Of a stretch of DNA of 64,000 nucleotides, positions 51,077-59,488 are shown piece by piece. The stretch lies in NCBI GenBank assembly GCA_007859745.1, contig SMLU01000001.1, positions 248,001 to 312,000 on the forward strand, in the 5' to 3' direction. The DNA is from Phycisphaerae bacterium RAS1 (GTDB taxonomy: Bacteria > Planctomycetota > Phycisphaerae > UBA1845 > Fen-1342). The notes under the pieces were generated by a model. The model saw only the letters and a list, made by a program, of their open reading frames with translations. It made no database searches and was not told where the DNA came from. A program made the position numbers and the translations under genes. Numbering within the stretch: position 1 is the first letter of the stretch; every line of letters starts with the position of its first letter.

Positions 51077-53245
51077 TTAGCCCGTCAGCAAGGCGATGAA
51101 CGGATTAATGTCGAGCACATCCACCGAACCGTCGCCGTTGACGTCCCCCAGGTCGATGGCGCAGGCTGGATAGGCGGACGCGTACGCCGCCGAATCGGCC
51201 AGTGCCAGCGTGAACGCGTTGATGTCGAGGATGTTCGTCGCCCCATCGCAATTCAGATCGCCGAGCAGCGCGCCGCCGTAGAGAATCCTCACGGTCGCAA
51301 CACCTGAGTCGCCCGCCGCGCTGGTCACGCGAAACGTCAGTCGGTCGCTGCCGACCGGCGTCCCAATCGGACGGTACAGGCGAAACGGGCCGCCGTAGCC
51401 GAACGCCGGCGAACACTTGGTCGGAGCGGTCAGCAACTCGTAGGTCAGCGGAGTTCCCGCGTCTGCGAACGTCGTGGGCAACTCCAGCAGAAACGGCTTG
51501 TCATTCCTGACGCGCTTCTGATAGCCGAACGCCGCCGGCGCCGCGCCGTCGGGCGTGCCGCTCGAATAGGCGATCGCGAGCGTCGTCGGCGGGCTGCGGA
51601 CAACACGACCGTCGGCGAAAACGGCCTCTGCCTGCAGGCGCGACGTGCCGCCGCCGATCGTGCGGCCGTAAACATCCAGCATGGCGCTGCCGCCGGCTTC
51701 CGCGGCGATGACGCGGCCGTTCTGCACCAGCCGCATCTCGATCGGCGACCCGCCGGCGGAGGTCAGGTCGAACGTGAAGAGCGTCTGAAGATCGCCGCCG
51801 GAGAGCGAAGCGGCCAGCGTCGCGGCCCGGCCGTCATTGGCGACCGTCATGGACCCGATCCAGCGGCCGACTGATTTCACGAGCGTGCTGTCATAGGCCA
51901 GGACGCGCAGCTCGTGCCAGCCGTCGGCGATCGTGGCCGTGTCGATCATGAAGGAGCCGCCGGGCGTGATGAGGCCGCGCGACACGCCGTCCAGCAGCAT
52001 CTCGAGCTGCGCGATGGTCGCGGTCGGATGCGACGTGGACGCGGTGGGCGTGAGCGTCACGGTCCCGGCAACCGGCGCGACCGGAGCATCCGGCACGCTG
52101 ACCGTCGGGATGTGTGCGAATGGCCGCGTTAGCGGGTCGCCGTAGAACAGCATCTGAAACGGCACGTAGGCGGCGGCGCGGTAGATGGCTTCACCCAGCG
52201 AGAGTCCCTGCTGATAGAACGAAAACGCGCGGGCGTTGGGAAACTTGCCCGCGTAGTTGCAGGGTTCCTGCACGGCGCCCCACGATGCGCTGGCGCCCTT
52301 GGCGATCCAGCGCGACACCTTCGTCTGATCGGCGATGTCGAACGTCGCCGCCCAGCTCGTGAGGTGATCGCCATAGGCGCCGGGCAGCAGCGTCATGCTC
52401 GTGCCGTCGATGTCGGGCGCCGCCCAGCCGGTCATCACGCCGATGGCGGCCGTGGCGCCCCCGGGAAGCACGCCCGACTGCACCTCGGCCAGGCCGCCGT
52501 CGACATTCACGATCCGGTCGCGGACCTGCGCGAACAAGTCGTCACGCGGGCCGCTGCGGTCCACGTCGCTGGTCTGCATGAAGTAGAACGTGCCGGCCGG
52601 CCGCGTGCCGTCCGCCGCCACGCTGCGGTCAATCATGGCCGTGATCTCGGCCGGCGTATTGCCGAGCTCGCCCGTGTATCCCAGCATGGCGGCCAGGAAG
52701 TAGCGGCGGGCGCTGGTGGAGGTGCTCGGCGATCCCGACAGCCAGGCGGTGGAACTGTCGAACGCGCGCGCGGTGTAGTCGCCGCGGTAATAGCGGCTGA
52801 TCGCGGTGGACGGGTAGTTGCCGGCGAGCACTTCGTTGCGAATGAACGACATGAAGTAGCACGCGCTCGTCGAGAATCGGAAGACCGGTGCGCAGCCGTC
52901 GGTCACGATTCCGGAAGCGGCGATCCAGTAGCTCCCGCCCGACGGAACGATGATGTAGTCGACATGATCCTCGATCGCGGCGTTGGCCAACTGGCCGAAA
53001 AGCGCGTCGTAGCTGTTCACGCCGAACGTGCTGTAGTTCGGCGCAAGCGGATCCATGTAGATGACGTTGGCATCCGGGATATTGCGGGCGTTCTTGTAGT
53101 AGTTGCCGATGTAGAGCGATTCGGCGTTGGTCGGGTCAATAATCAGCAGCGCGTTCTCCGGCGTGCCGCCCGCATAAAGCGATGGCGGCGCTGCCATGAG
53201 CGTCAGAAGTACGGGAATCAACCAGAGAATGAGCCGTTTCGACAT
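51077..53245 (-). CDS. Secreted TIGR03790-family protein with C-terminal dockerin-like domain
   Basis: Encodes 722 residues. A signal peptide (LILWLIPVLLTLMAAPPSLYA) precedes ALLIIDPTNAESLYIGNYYK and RNIPDANVIYMD, the TIGR03790 pattern, and a region with GDYTARAFDSSTAWLSG. Further segments resemble Ig-like/BIG domains. The end has two calcium-loop repeats: LLGDLNCDGATNILDINAF and LGDVNGDGSVDVLDINPF, typical for Planctomycetes. The domains suggest a cell-surface or secreted protein. The ATG at 53245 is used. Function unknown, though TIGR03790 is often next to similar exported proteins. Confidence 0.85.
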   Translation of the reverse strand: MSKRLILWLIPVLLTLMAAPPSLYAGGTPENALLIIDPTNAESLYIGNYYKNARNIPDANVIYMDPLAPNYSTFGVNSYDALFGQLANAAIEDHVDYIIVPSGGSYWIAASGIVTDGCAPVFRFSTSACYFMSFIRNEVLAGNYPSTAISRYYRGDYTARAFDSSTAWLSGSPSTSTSARRYFLAAMLGYTGELGNTPAEITAMIDRSVAADGTRPAGTFYFMQTSDVDRSGPRDDLFAQVRDRIVNVDGGLAEVQSGVLPGGATAAIGVMTGWAAPDIDGTSMTLLPGAYGDHLTSWAATFDIADQTKVSRWIAKGASASWGAVQEPCNYAGKFPNARAFSFYQQGLSLGEAIYRAAAYVPFQMLFYGDPLTRPFAHIPTVSVPDAPVAPVAGTVTLTPTASTSHPTATIAQLEMLLDGVSRGLITPGGSFMIDTATIADGWHELRVLAYDSTLVKSVGRWIGSMTVANDGRAATLAASLSGGDLQTLFTFDLTSAGGSPIEMRLVQNGRVIAAEAGGSAMLDVYGRTIGGGTSRLQAEAVFADGRVVRSPPTTLAIAYSSGTPDGAAPAAFGYQKRVRNDKPFLLELPTTFADAGTPLTYELLTAPTKCSPAFGYGGPFRLYRPIGTPVGSDRLTFRVTSAAGDSGVATVRILYGGALLGDLNCDGATNILDINAFTLALADSAAYASAYPACAIDLGDVNGDGSVDVLDINPFIALLTG

Positions 53246-53346
53246 CCCAGCAGCCCTCTCGCGCCCTGCGGTTGCGTCCGTCGCAAGATGATCATCGCCA
53301 TTCAGTGCGGCTGCGCCAAGACAAATGCGGCAATCGCAGCGCTCTT

Positions 53347-53412
53347 TCCGAGCCGCGACCGTGGGGGAGCGGAGCCTGCAGAACCGCTTGCTTACGCGCG
53401 CGGCCCGGATCG
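53347..53412. repeat. Palindromic repeat, family D
   Basis: CCGAGCCGCGACCGTGGGGG and the complement CTTACGCGCGCGGCCCGGA. It lies in the 316-base gap between two minus-strand genes, together with a hairpin at 53502. Confidence 0.85.
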
Positions 53413-53501
53413 AAACGGCGGTTACGCGATAGGCTCTTGCCAAACGTCGCGGCGGGGTTGCCAGACGAGTTGTTAGCGGACGCGCGCAGAACAGAAACCG
53501 A

Positions 53502-53534
53502 CGCGGGCGGGCCGGAGGGAAGCCCTGCCCGCGC
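53502..53534 (-). terminator. Possible terminator after the DUF1559-motif lipoprotein gene
   Basis: On the minus strand, GCGCGGGCAGGGC pairs with GCCCGCCCGCG, with TTT within the following ten bases (TCGGTTTCTG). It is placed 28 bases after the stop codon at 53562. The T-tract is imperfect, so confidence is modest. Confidence 0.4.
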
Positions 53535-53561
53535 CGTGCTCCCAGCGTCCGGGAACGTTGC

Positions 53562-54662
53562 TTAGTTGCAGGGCTGGCTCGTCACCTGGGCCGGCGTGTT
53601 CTCCAGCACAATGCCGGTCGGACCGTCACGCGACACGCCGAAGACGTTGCTGCTGAATGTGGACCCCTCCAACGGTTCCAGTTGAATCACCGCGCCGACC
53701 AGCGCATCCAGCGCCACCGTCCAGCGGCCCGTCTGCTGCCCCTCGCTCGGATTGAACGGCGGGCGATCCTCGAACTGCCGCCGGGCATACTCGCCTGACG
53801 CACACAGGATCAGCGTTTCGTCCACCAGGAACGGCCGCCGGGCGTCCGGAGCCGACTCGAAGCGCACATCGTAGCGCTTCTCGGCGAGGACGATCGGATC
53901 GGCCGCGATTTCTTCCGCGTCGCGACGGAGGCGCGCCAGGTCGGCGCAAACGTCGACGCGATCTTCGCTGATGAGCACCGGGTCACCGGCGATGAACAGC
54001 TTGCCGGCGGCGTCCGTCTCAACCGCGAAGCGCCGCGTCCCCGGCTGCGGCGTGGCCAGCGACGGCTCCTCGCTCAGCACCAGCACCGCCAATCCGTCCG
54101 GCTGAATCTCAACGTTCCACGTGCCGGCCGAGCGCTCGCGCGAGTCGCCGCCGCCGACATCGGAACTGAAGAAGCTCTGACGATCGAAGACGAACCGACC
54201 GAACTTGCACAGGTGCAGCTCCGTGCGGGCGCTCAGGAACGCGTCGCGATCGCTGTTGCCGAGGTTGCTGTCGAGGCTGAAAAACTTGTCGCCCAGCAGC
54301 TCGGTGAACCGCTCAGCGGACGGCGCGTCGTCTGTGCCGGCGTCGCCCGCATCGGCGCCCGACCCGCCGCCTCCCAGCGGCGTGCCGCCGTTGGCGTTGG
54401 TGGCAGGCTGCGACGGATCGCTGCCGTCGGCTGGAGGCGGTTCTCCGCCGATCGGGTCGCGGCCCGAAACGACGCCGTCGTCGCCGTCGTCGCGTCCGCC
54501 TGCATCCGCCTCACTGACGAGAATCGTGTTGCTGGTGCCATCGGTGATGTCGGCAAGACGAACTCCGGCGAGCCGGCCGAGATCGACATTGACTTCGTCC
54601 GGGCATCCGGCGACGCAGGCGAGCGTCAGAAGAGTGGTTGTGGCGGCGACGATTCGCTTCAT
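53562..54662 (-). CDS. Lipoprotein with a DUF1559-like motif
   Basis: Encodes 366 residues. TTLLTLACVAGC is a lipobox-ended signal peptide. ITDGTSNTILVSEA near residue 38 matches the DGTSNTI motif of planctomycete DUF1559 proteins, but the pilin-like N-terminus of that family is missing. A low-complexity Gly/Asp/Pro-rich spacer (residues about 50-125) follows. The C-terminal 230 residues (FFSLDSNLGNSDRDAFLSAR, FGRFVFDRQSFFSSD) form an unrecognised domain. The ATG at 54662 has GAGGAG upstream; a longer frame exists but adds only alanine-rich sequence. Confidence 0.65.
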   Translation of the reverse strand: MKRIVAATTTLLTLACVAGCPDEVNVDLGRLAGVRLADITDGTSNTILVSEADAGGRDDGDDGVVSGRDPIGGEPPPADGSDPSQPATNANGGTPLGGGGSGADAGDAGTDDAPSAERFTELLGDKFFSLDSNLGNSDRDAFLSARTELHLCKFGRFVFDRQSFFSSDVGGGDSRERSAGTWNVEIQPDGLAVLVLSEEPSLATPQPGTRRFAVETDAAGKLFIAGDPVLISEDRVDVCADLARLRRDAEEIAADPIVLAEKRYDVRFESAPDARRPFLVDETLILCASGEYARRQFEDRPPFNPSEGQQTGRWTVALDALVGAVIQLEPLEGSTFSSNVFGVSRDGPTGIVLENTPAQVTSQPCN

Positions 54663-54851
54663 GGAATGCTCCTCAGCGCGGGCGGCGGCGGCCGACATGG
54701 CCGGGCGAGCCGGACTGCTGCGAACCTGTCACGCACGAAGAACCGGCGCGGACCGGGAAATTCGCGCGGGGCGTATCTTCGATCGGCCGCATGAGCACGC
54801 TCGCCGGGAGCCGCGCGCCGGCGTAGGCTGCGCGAGGGTTCTCATTCGTCC

Positions 54852-54914
54852 GTAGCATCGGACCGCTGCGTCCGACGCTGAAATCGCCGTCGGACGCAGA
54901 GGTCCGACGCTACT
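54852..54914. repeat. Palindromic repeat, family F
   Basis: CGTAGCATCGGACCGCTGCG pairs with CGTCGGACGCAGAGGTCCGA. It lies between divergent genes, directly before the sialate O-acetylesterase gene. The remaining bases of the 277-base gap hold no recognised feature. Confidence 0.85.
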
Positions 54915-54939
54915 GGCGGCGTCCCAGGAGACTCAGCAC

Positions 54940-56511
54940 ATGCAGCGTTTCGTTCGACGTGCGTCGATGTTCGTCGTGGCCACAGCGCTGATCGCGCCGC
55001 GGCCGGCCGGCGCCGACGTGTCGCTCAATAACCTGTTCGGCGATCACATGGTGCTCCAGCAGGGCGCCCGCAATAAGGTGTGGGGAAAGGCCGCGCCGGG
55101 CGAGGCTGTCACCGTGAAGCTCGGTCCGCAGACGCATTCGACCGTGGCCACAGCCGACGGCACGTGGCAGGTGCTGCTCGACCCGCTGAGTGAGTATGGC
55201 GGCCCGCACACGCTCACCATCGCCGGCAAAAACACGCTCGCGTTTACCGATGTGCTGATCGGCGAGGTGTGGATCTGCGCCGGCCAATCGAACATGCAGT
55301 GGAGCGTGAACCAGTCGAAGGACGCGGATATCGAAAAGGCGGCGGCGAAGTTCCCCGACATCCGACTGCTCACCGTGCCGAACGTGGGCACGCAGGAGCC
55401 GCAGTGGAATTTTGAAGGCCGCTGGCAGACCTGCTCGCCGGAGACGGTCGGGGAGTTCTCGGCCGTCGGCTACTTCTTCGGCCGCCGGCTGCACGAGACG
55501 CTGGGCGTGCCGATCGGGCTGATCGACAACGCCTGGGGCGGAAGCGCCGCCGAAGCCTGGGTGAGACGGGACAAGCTCGCGGCCCACGCGCCGCTGAAGG
55601 CGCTGCACGAGCGCTGGGTGAAAGTCGAGCAAGGCGACGCGACGGTGAGGGCGGAGTACGAAAAAAGAATGGCCGAGTGGCGGGCCGCCGTCGAGAAGGC
55701 CAAAGCCGAAGGCAAGCCGGCGCCGTGGGAACCCGCCAGCATTGAAGCCCTGCTCAAGGGCAACGCGCGACCGGGCAACATCCACGCCGGCGTGCTTGCG
55801 CCGTCGATCGGATACGGGATTCGCGGCGTCATCTGGTATCAGGGCGAGTCGAACGCGGACCGGGCGTACCAGTATCGCGAGCTGTTCCCGTTCATGATCA
55901 AGTCGTGGCGCGAGGAATGGGGCCTGGGCGATTTTCCCTTCTACTGGGTGCAACTGGCCGATTTCATGTCCCAGGCGACTGAGCCGGGAGAGAGCGCCTG
56001 GGCCGAGCTGCGCGAGGCGCAGACGATGACCATGAAGGCGCTGCCGAACACGGGCGAGGCCGTGATCATCGACCTCGGCGAAGGCAAGGACATTCATCCG
56101 AAGAACAAGCAGGAAGTGGCCAGCAGGCTCGCGCGCTGGGCGTTGGCGGAAACCTACAAGCTGCCGGCAGTCGCGTGCCGCAGCCCGCTCTACAAAACAA
56201 TGGAGAGGCAGGGCGACAAGATCGTTCTCTCGTTCGAGCACGTGTCGAGCGCCGCCGACTGGCGGCCGTTCGACGTGAACGAGCCGGTCGGGTTCACGAT
56301 CGCCGGGGCAGACAGGAAGTTCGTCGCGGCGAAGGCGACAATCCTGCCGGACGGCCGAATCGAGGTGTCGAATCCCGCGGCGGCGAAGCCGGTGGCGGTG
56401 CGCTATGCTTGGGCGGACAATCCGGTCTGCAATATGTACTCCGCGGTGGGGCTTCCGCTGACGCCGTTTCGGACGGACGATTTTCCGGGTACGACGATGG
56501 GGAAGGACTGA
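54940..56511 (+). CDS. Sialate O-acetylesterase (SGNH-type), secreted
   Basis: Encodes 523 residues. A signal peptide (ASMFVVATALIAPRPAGA) leads into LNNLFGDHMVLQQGARNKVW, the conserved start of these esterases. The nucleophile motif AGQSNMQW is near residue 115. GFTIAG and a C-terminal beta region follow DIHPKNKQEV (catalytic Asp/His near residue 384). A helical insert with charged residues (residues about 225-260) separates the two halves of the catalytic domain. It probably removes acetyl groups from host or environmental sugars. AGGAG lies upstream of the ATG. Confidence 0.92.
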   Translation: MQRFVRRASMFVVATALIAPRPAGADVSLNNLFGDHMVLQQGARNKVWGKAAPGEAVTVKLGPQTHSTVATADGTWQVLLDPLSEYGGPHTLTIAGKNTLAFTDVLIGEVWICAGQSNMQWSVNQSKDADIEKAAAKFPDIRLLTVPNVGTQEPQWNFEGRWQTCSPETVGEFSAVGYFFGRRLHETLGVPIGLIDNAWGGSAAEAWVRRDKLAAHAPLKALHERWVKVEQGDATVRAEYEKRMAEWRAAVEKAKAEGKPAPWEPASIEALLKGNARPGNIHAGVLAPSIGYGIRGVIWYQGESNADRAYQYRELFPFMIKSWREEWGLGDFPFYWVQLADFMSQATEPGESAWAELREAQTMTMKALPNTGEAVIIDLGEGKDIHPKNKQEVASRLARWALAETYKLPAVACRSPLYKTMERQGDKIVLSFEHVSSAADWRPFDVNEPVGFTIAGADRKFVAAKATILPDGRIEVSNPAAAKPVAVRYAWADNPVCNMYSAVGLPLTPFRTDDFPGTTMGKD

Positions 56512-56556
56512 CCCGGAGCGATCTATTCGTACGCCGTTGGCCCGGGCGGGATAGAT

Positions 56557-56705
56557 GTAGCCCGGCCGCCCCCGGCCGGGTCGCCCGTCGTAGCGTCGGC
56601 CCTCGGTGGCCGACGACGATGTGGTATGGGCTTCCAGCCCGTTCGATATCTGTTTTCACGGGCTTCCAGCCTGTCGTCGTAGCGGCCGACCTCCGAGTCG
56701 GCCGC
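56557..56705. repeat. Cluster of short palindromic repeats (families H and F)
   Basis: GTAGCCCGGCCGCCCCCGGC is followed by CGTAGCGTCGGCCCTCGGTG with its complement, then two copies of GGGCTTCCAGCC and CGTAGCGGCCGACCTCCGAG with its complement. Together with about 225 bases of unremarkable sequence to the ATT start this fills the 418-base gap after the esterase gene. A TATACT at 56735 could be a -10 element. Confidence 0.75.
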
Positions 56706-56914
56706 CCGCGCTTCGCGCGCCGCGTCGCCCCGGCTATACTACTCGCGAAGCCGCGGCACACGCGAAGCGCGATCGATCAACGTGGAATAGTGCCACCGGC
56801 CCTTGCCCCGAACGACGAATGAGAATCCCGTCGGCGGCAACGATCTCGCGCGACAAACGGGTAAGATACCTATTGGTTTCGGCCCCCTGGGATGACGAGC
56901 GACGTCGCCGGGCG

Positions 56915-56932
56915 AAAGGAGTTTAGGCCATT
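56915..56932 (+). promoter_or_regulatory. Strong Shine-Dalgarno sequence before an ATT start
   Basis: AAAGGAG at 56915-56921 is a perfect Shine-Dalgarno match. ATT begins eight bases later. A TAG stop in the same frame lies at 56924-56926, so translation cannot come from further upstream, and no ATG, GTG or TTG is available before the conserved sequence begins. Confidence 0.65.
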
Positions 56933-58226
56933 TCACGTCGGGCGCCGCTGAATCTCCTCGCCACCGCGCTGACCGGGGCCGTCGCTCCTGCGATCGGCAC
57001 CGGACAATCATGCGACCCTGCGCCTTGTTTCCAGGGCCTTGATAGCCTCCAGATCGGCGGTGTTTATGCTTCCGCGGGCCGGTTCTCTGCGGACGGCTCG
57101 TCGGTTATTGGAGTCGTATCGCCTACTTCCGGTACCTATCTGCCGTTTCGCTGGCGCCACAACACGGGCATGACACTGCTCGGATCGGCGCCCGGCACGA
57201 ACATCACGTTCGCGACGGGCGTTTCGGGCGATGGCGCACTGGTCGCCGGGTACGGATACCAAACCAGCGCCAGTGATTGCACTGTCCTGAGACATCGCGC
57301 CTTCCTCTGGACCGAAGCCATGGGCCTGCAGCTCCTTGCGGATCTTCCGGGCGGATGTACTGGATCAAGCGCGTACGACGTCTCGCCGGACGGGCAGATT
57401 CTCGGAGCGTCGGTTGCGCTTGACACAACGTACCCGCCTTTCTACCCGACTATCTGGATCGACGGAGTACCGCGGCAGTTGGATCCAGACCTGCTTGGCG
57501 GCGCGCAGGTTATCTCAAACAACAAGACCTGGATTGCAGGAAGCCCCGGTTACGCGCCATTCGCCTGGCGCTGGTCTGAGGTGACTGGACGACAGATGTT
57601 TTCGACCTCCGGGAAGCACACGTCGACCAATGGCGTTTCGAACGGTGGAAAGGTGGTCGGCAGTACTTTCCAGCCGCCCCAGGGGGGTCAGACGGCATGG
57701 GTTTGGACTCCGGAGAGCGGAACAGTGTTTCTGCAGCGGCTGCCGCCGACCGGGATTCATGCTGGAGCGGCCGGGGTCAGCGCGGACGGGTCAATTGTCG
57801 TGGGCTGGGGGACGGGAACGGGCCTGGTATGGAGCGGACCGACTCACGCTGTTCAAACGGTTGCGAGTTTCCTCGAGGCTCACGGTGTGCAGATCCCGGT
57901 CGGCTGGGCACTCTACTCTGCAAATGACGTTGTCATCGCAAATGGGAGTGTCAATCTGCGGCCGGGGTGGCAACCCGCAAGGTCGGGAAGAGCCTTGGCT
58001 CGCACGTTTCTCGGTGGCTGCATCGGACTTGCCCGGGGACATGAACTGCGACGGCGAGCTCAACATGATGGACGTTCAACCCTTCATCGGTGCATTGGTT
58101 TCGCCTCTGAACTACTACGATGAGTTCCCGACCTGCCCGATTGGCAACGGCGACATGAACGGCGACTCAAGAATCGACATTCTGGACATCAACCCGATTG
58201 TTGCGCTGCTGATGGACGGTGGCTAG
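56930..58226 (+). pseudogene. Secreted HAF-repeat protein with dockerin-like C-terminus, frameshifted; apparent ATT start
   Basis: From ATT 56930 the frame reads SRRAPLNLLATALTGAVAPA (a signal peptide) and continues with repeated GVSGDGALVAGYG, AFLWTEAMGLQLL, AYDVSPDGQILGAS and GVSADGSIVVGWG units, typical of HAF-type extracellular repeats. Near 57950 the frame shifts: the upstream frame reads VVIANGSV and the shifted frame reads ICGRGGNPQGREEPWLARFS. It then runs into DMNCDGELNMMDVQPFIG and GDMNGDSRIDILDINPIV, the planctomycete calcium-loop tail. One extra base would account for the shift. The TAG stop lies in a palindromic repeat. Presumed cell-surface protein; whether it is expressed is uncertain. 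Confidence 0.7.
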
Positions 58227-58328
58227 CAGCCCGTTGAAAAACGCGACGAAGCCGCGCGAAGTAGGCGAATTCCCCGACCAAGACCCGGCCGAGGGCGGCC
58301 GGGCTACACTTTTTCAACGGGCCGCTAG
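58223..58328. repeat. Palindromic repeat with CCCGTTGAAAAA arms, containing a family H core
   Basis: CTAGCAGCCCGTTGAAAAA (58223-58241) pairs with TTTTTCAACGGGCCGCTAG (58310-58328) with one mismatch. Inside is GGCCGAGGGCGGCCGGGCTA. The left arm supplies the TAG stop of the HAF protein. The T-tract makes it also a plausible terminator. Confidence 0.85.
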
Positions 58329-58414
58329 GGTGGCCATCGGGACTCGCCCATCGACGCGATTGGGACTCGGATGTCGCCGCGCGCTGGCGCTTGGGGCTCG
58401 GATTGCGTTTCGTA

Positions 58415-58478
58415 CGGTGGGCCGTGCCCACCATCCGGCGCGTCCGAGCGCAAGAAGAGGTGGGCGCGGCCCACCCTA
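58415..58478. repeat. Palindromic repeat, family E
   Basis: TGGGCCGTGCCCACC pairs with GGTGGGCGCGGCCCACCCTA. It lies immediately upstream of the transposase remnant. Together with the previous repeat it fills most of the 336-base gap after the HAF gene. Confidence 0.85.
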
Positions 58479-58491
58479 ATGTCATGACAAA

Positions 58492-58560
58492 GCTGTCTCC
58501 CTCGGTACGGTGTACCGTACCAACGGCCTTGTTTCGGGCCAACATGGAAAGGGAGACAGC
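58492..58560 (+). promoter_or_regulatory. Hairpin covering the Shine-Dalgarno of the transposase remnant
   Basis: GCTGTCTCCCT (58492-58502) pairs perfectly with AGGGAGACAGC (58550-58560), around an inner palindrome GGTACGGTGTACCGTACC. The right arm contains the GGGAG that would serve the ATG at 58563, so the stem would hide the ribosome-binding site. This could be a relic of an IS110-type noncoding end. Confidence 0.6.
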
Positions 58561-58562
58561 CA

Positions 58563-58742
58563 ATGATTCTTGTAGGCGCAGACGTGCACGTTCGCAACAG
58601 TTTTTTGTATTCGACGGATTTCGACGGGAAGCGGTTGGGACACGGACGTGTCTCGCACCAGGGGAAAGATTCCTTGGAATCACGGCGCGTGGCCGGGGAC
58701 ACGGAGCGCTTTGTCATGGATACGCGGCTGCAACGTGTTTGA
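58563..58742 (+). mobile_element. IS110-family transposase remnant (N-terminal 59 codons)
   Basis: MILVGADVHVRNSFLYSTDF followed by DGKRLGHGRVSH has the layout of the N-terminus of DEDD-type (IS110) transposases, with the first catalytic aspartate in VGADVH. The frame stops after 59 residues, and no continuation in another frame could be recognised. Inverted termini are not expected for this family and none was found. It is probably an inactive fragment, positioned between repeats and a nucleotidyltransferase pair. Confidence 0.6.
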
Positions 58743-58807
58743 CACGCGCAGTTTCGTCGCCCTACTCTCCGGCGGTTGACGCCCCTCGCCCCCGTAAGGA
58801 CGCAAGC

Positions 58808-59101
58808 GTGAAACCGCGCCGCAGCTTCAAATTCGACCGCTCGGCGATTTCGTTCGCCAACCTCGGCGACGACGATTCGCTCGAATTCTGGCTCAGCCGT
58901 CCGCCGCAGGAGCGCATGGCTGCGCTCGAGTTTCTCCGCCAGCAGGTGTTTGGCTATGATCCAGCTTCTGCCAGAGTTCAGAGAGTTCTTGAGTTTGCTG
59001 AACTCGAACCGCGTCCGGTGCCTGCTCATCGGCGGGTACGCCGTCGCGTTTCACGGTCATCCGCGAACCACCGGCGATCTGGACGTGTGGATCGCGGCTG
59101 A
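58808..59101 (+). CDS. Small protein paired with a nucleotidyltransferase (antitoxin-like)
   Basis: Encodes 97 residues, starting at GTG after AAGGACGC. KFDRSAISFANLGDDDSLEF, then WLSRPPQERMAALEFLRQ and GYDPASARVQRVLEF, match a small protein often found next to single-domain nucleotidyltransferases. Homologues as I remember them end near RVLEFAEL, but here the frame runs on 35 residues with arginine-rich sequence that overlaps the next gene. That tail is probably the result of a lost stop codon. Its role as antitoxin is an inference from the pairing. Confidence 0.6.
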   Translation: MKPRRSFKFDRSAISFANLGDDDSLEFWLSRPPQERMAALEFLRQQVFGYDPASARVQRVLEFAELEPRPVPAHRRVRRRVSRSSANHRRSGRVDRG

Positions 59102-59453
59102 CCCGGCAAACATCAACGGCCTGCGCCGCGCCCTGCTTCAATTTGGGTTCCCCGAGTCGTCGATTCCCGCCGGCGTGTTCATCGAGCCGCGCACGACGCT
59201 GCGAATGGGCTTCGAGCCGCATCGAATCGAGGTTCTCAAGACCATCGCCGGGGTCGAGTTCGAGGCCTGCTGGGCGCGGGCTGACAAGGTCCGCCTTGAC
59301 GGCGTCGACGTGCGGATCATCGGTCGGGCCGATCTCGTGACCAACAAGCGCGCCGCCGGGCGACTGAAGGACCTGGCTGACGTGGAGGCGCTCGAAACGC
59401 CGAAGCGAAAACCGCGCCGCACCGCCGCCCGAAAACGCCGGCCGAAACGATAG
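58956..59453 (+). CDS. Single-domain nucleotidyltransferase (MNT/AbiEii-like)
   Basis: Encodes 165 residues. LLIGGYAVAFHGHPRTTGDL followed by DVW is the GG...DxD catalytic pattern of small nucleotidyltransferases; the second acidic motif (DGVDVRIIG) is also present. The C-terminus is basic (TPKRKPRRTAARKRR). Related proteins act with partner proteins in toxin-antitoxin or abortive-infection pairs, transferring nucleotides to RNA or protein. A TTG at 58950 is an alternative start. It overlaps the end of the upstream small ORF by 146 bases. Confidence 0.75.
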   Translation: MIQLLPEFREFLSLLNSNRVRCLLIGGYAVAFHGHPRTTGDLDVWIAADPANINGLRRALLQFGFPESSIPAGVFIEPRTTLRMGFEPHRIEVLKTIAGVEFEACWARADKVRLDGVDVRIIGRADLVTNKRAAGRLKDLADVEALETPKRKPRRTAARKRRPKR

Positions 59454-59488
59454 GCGCGCGCTTCCGTTCAAGGGATGAGCGGGCTCGA

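Noticed and set aside
51077-58226. Dockerin-like tails as evidence of a cellulosome
   Set aside because: The GDLNCDG tail is widespread on planctomycete exported proteins; no cohesin or cellulase was seen.
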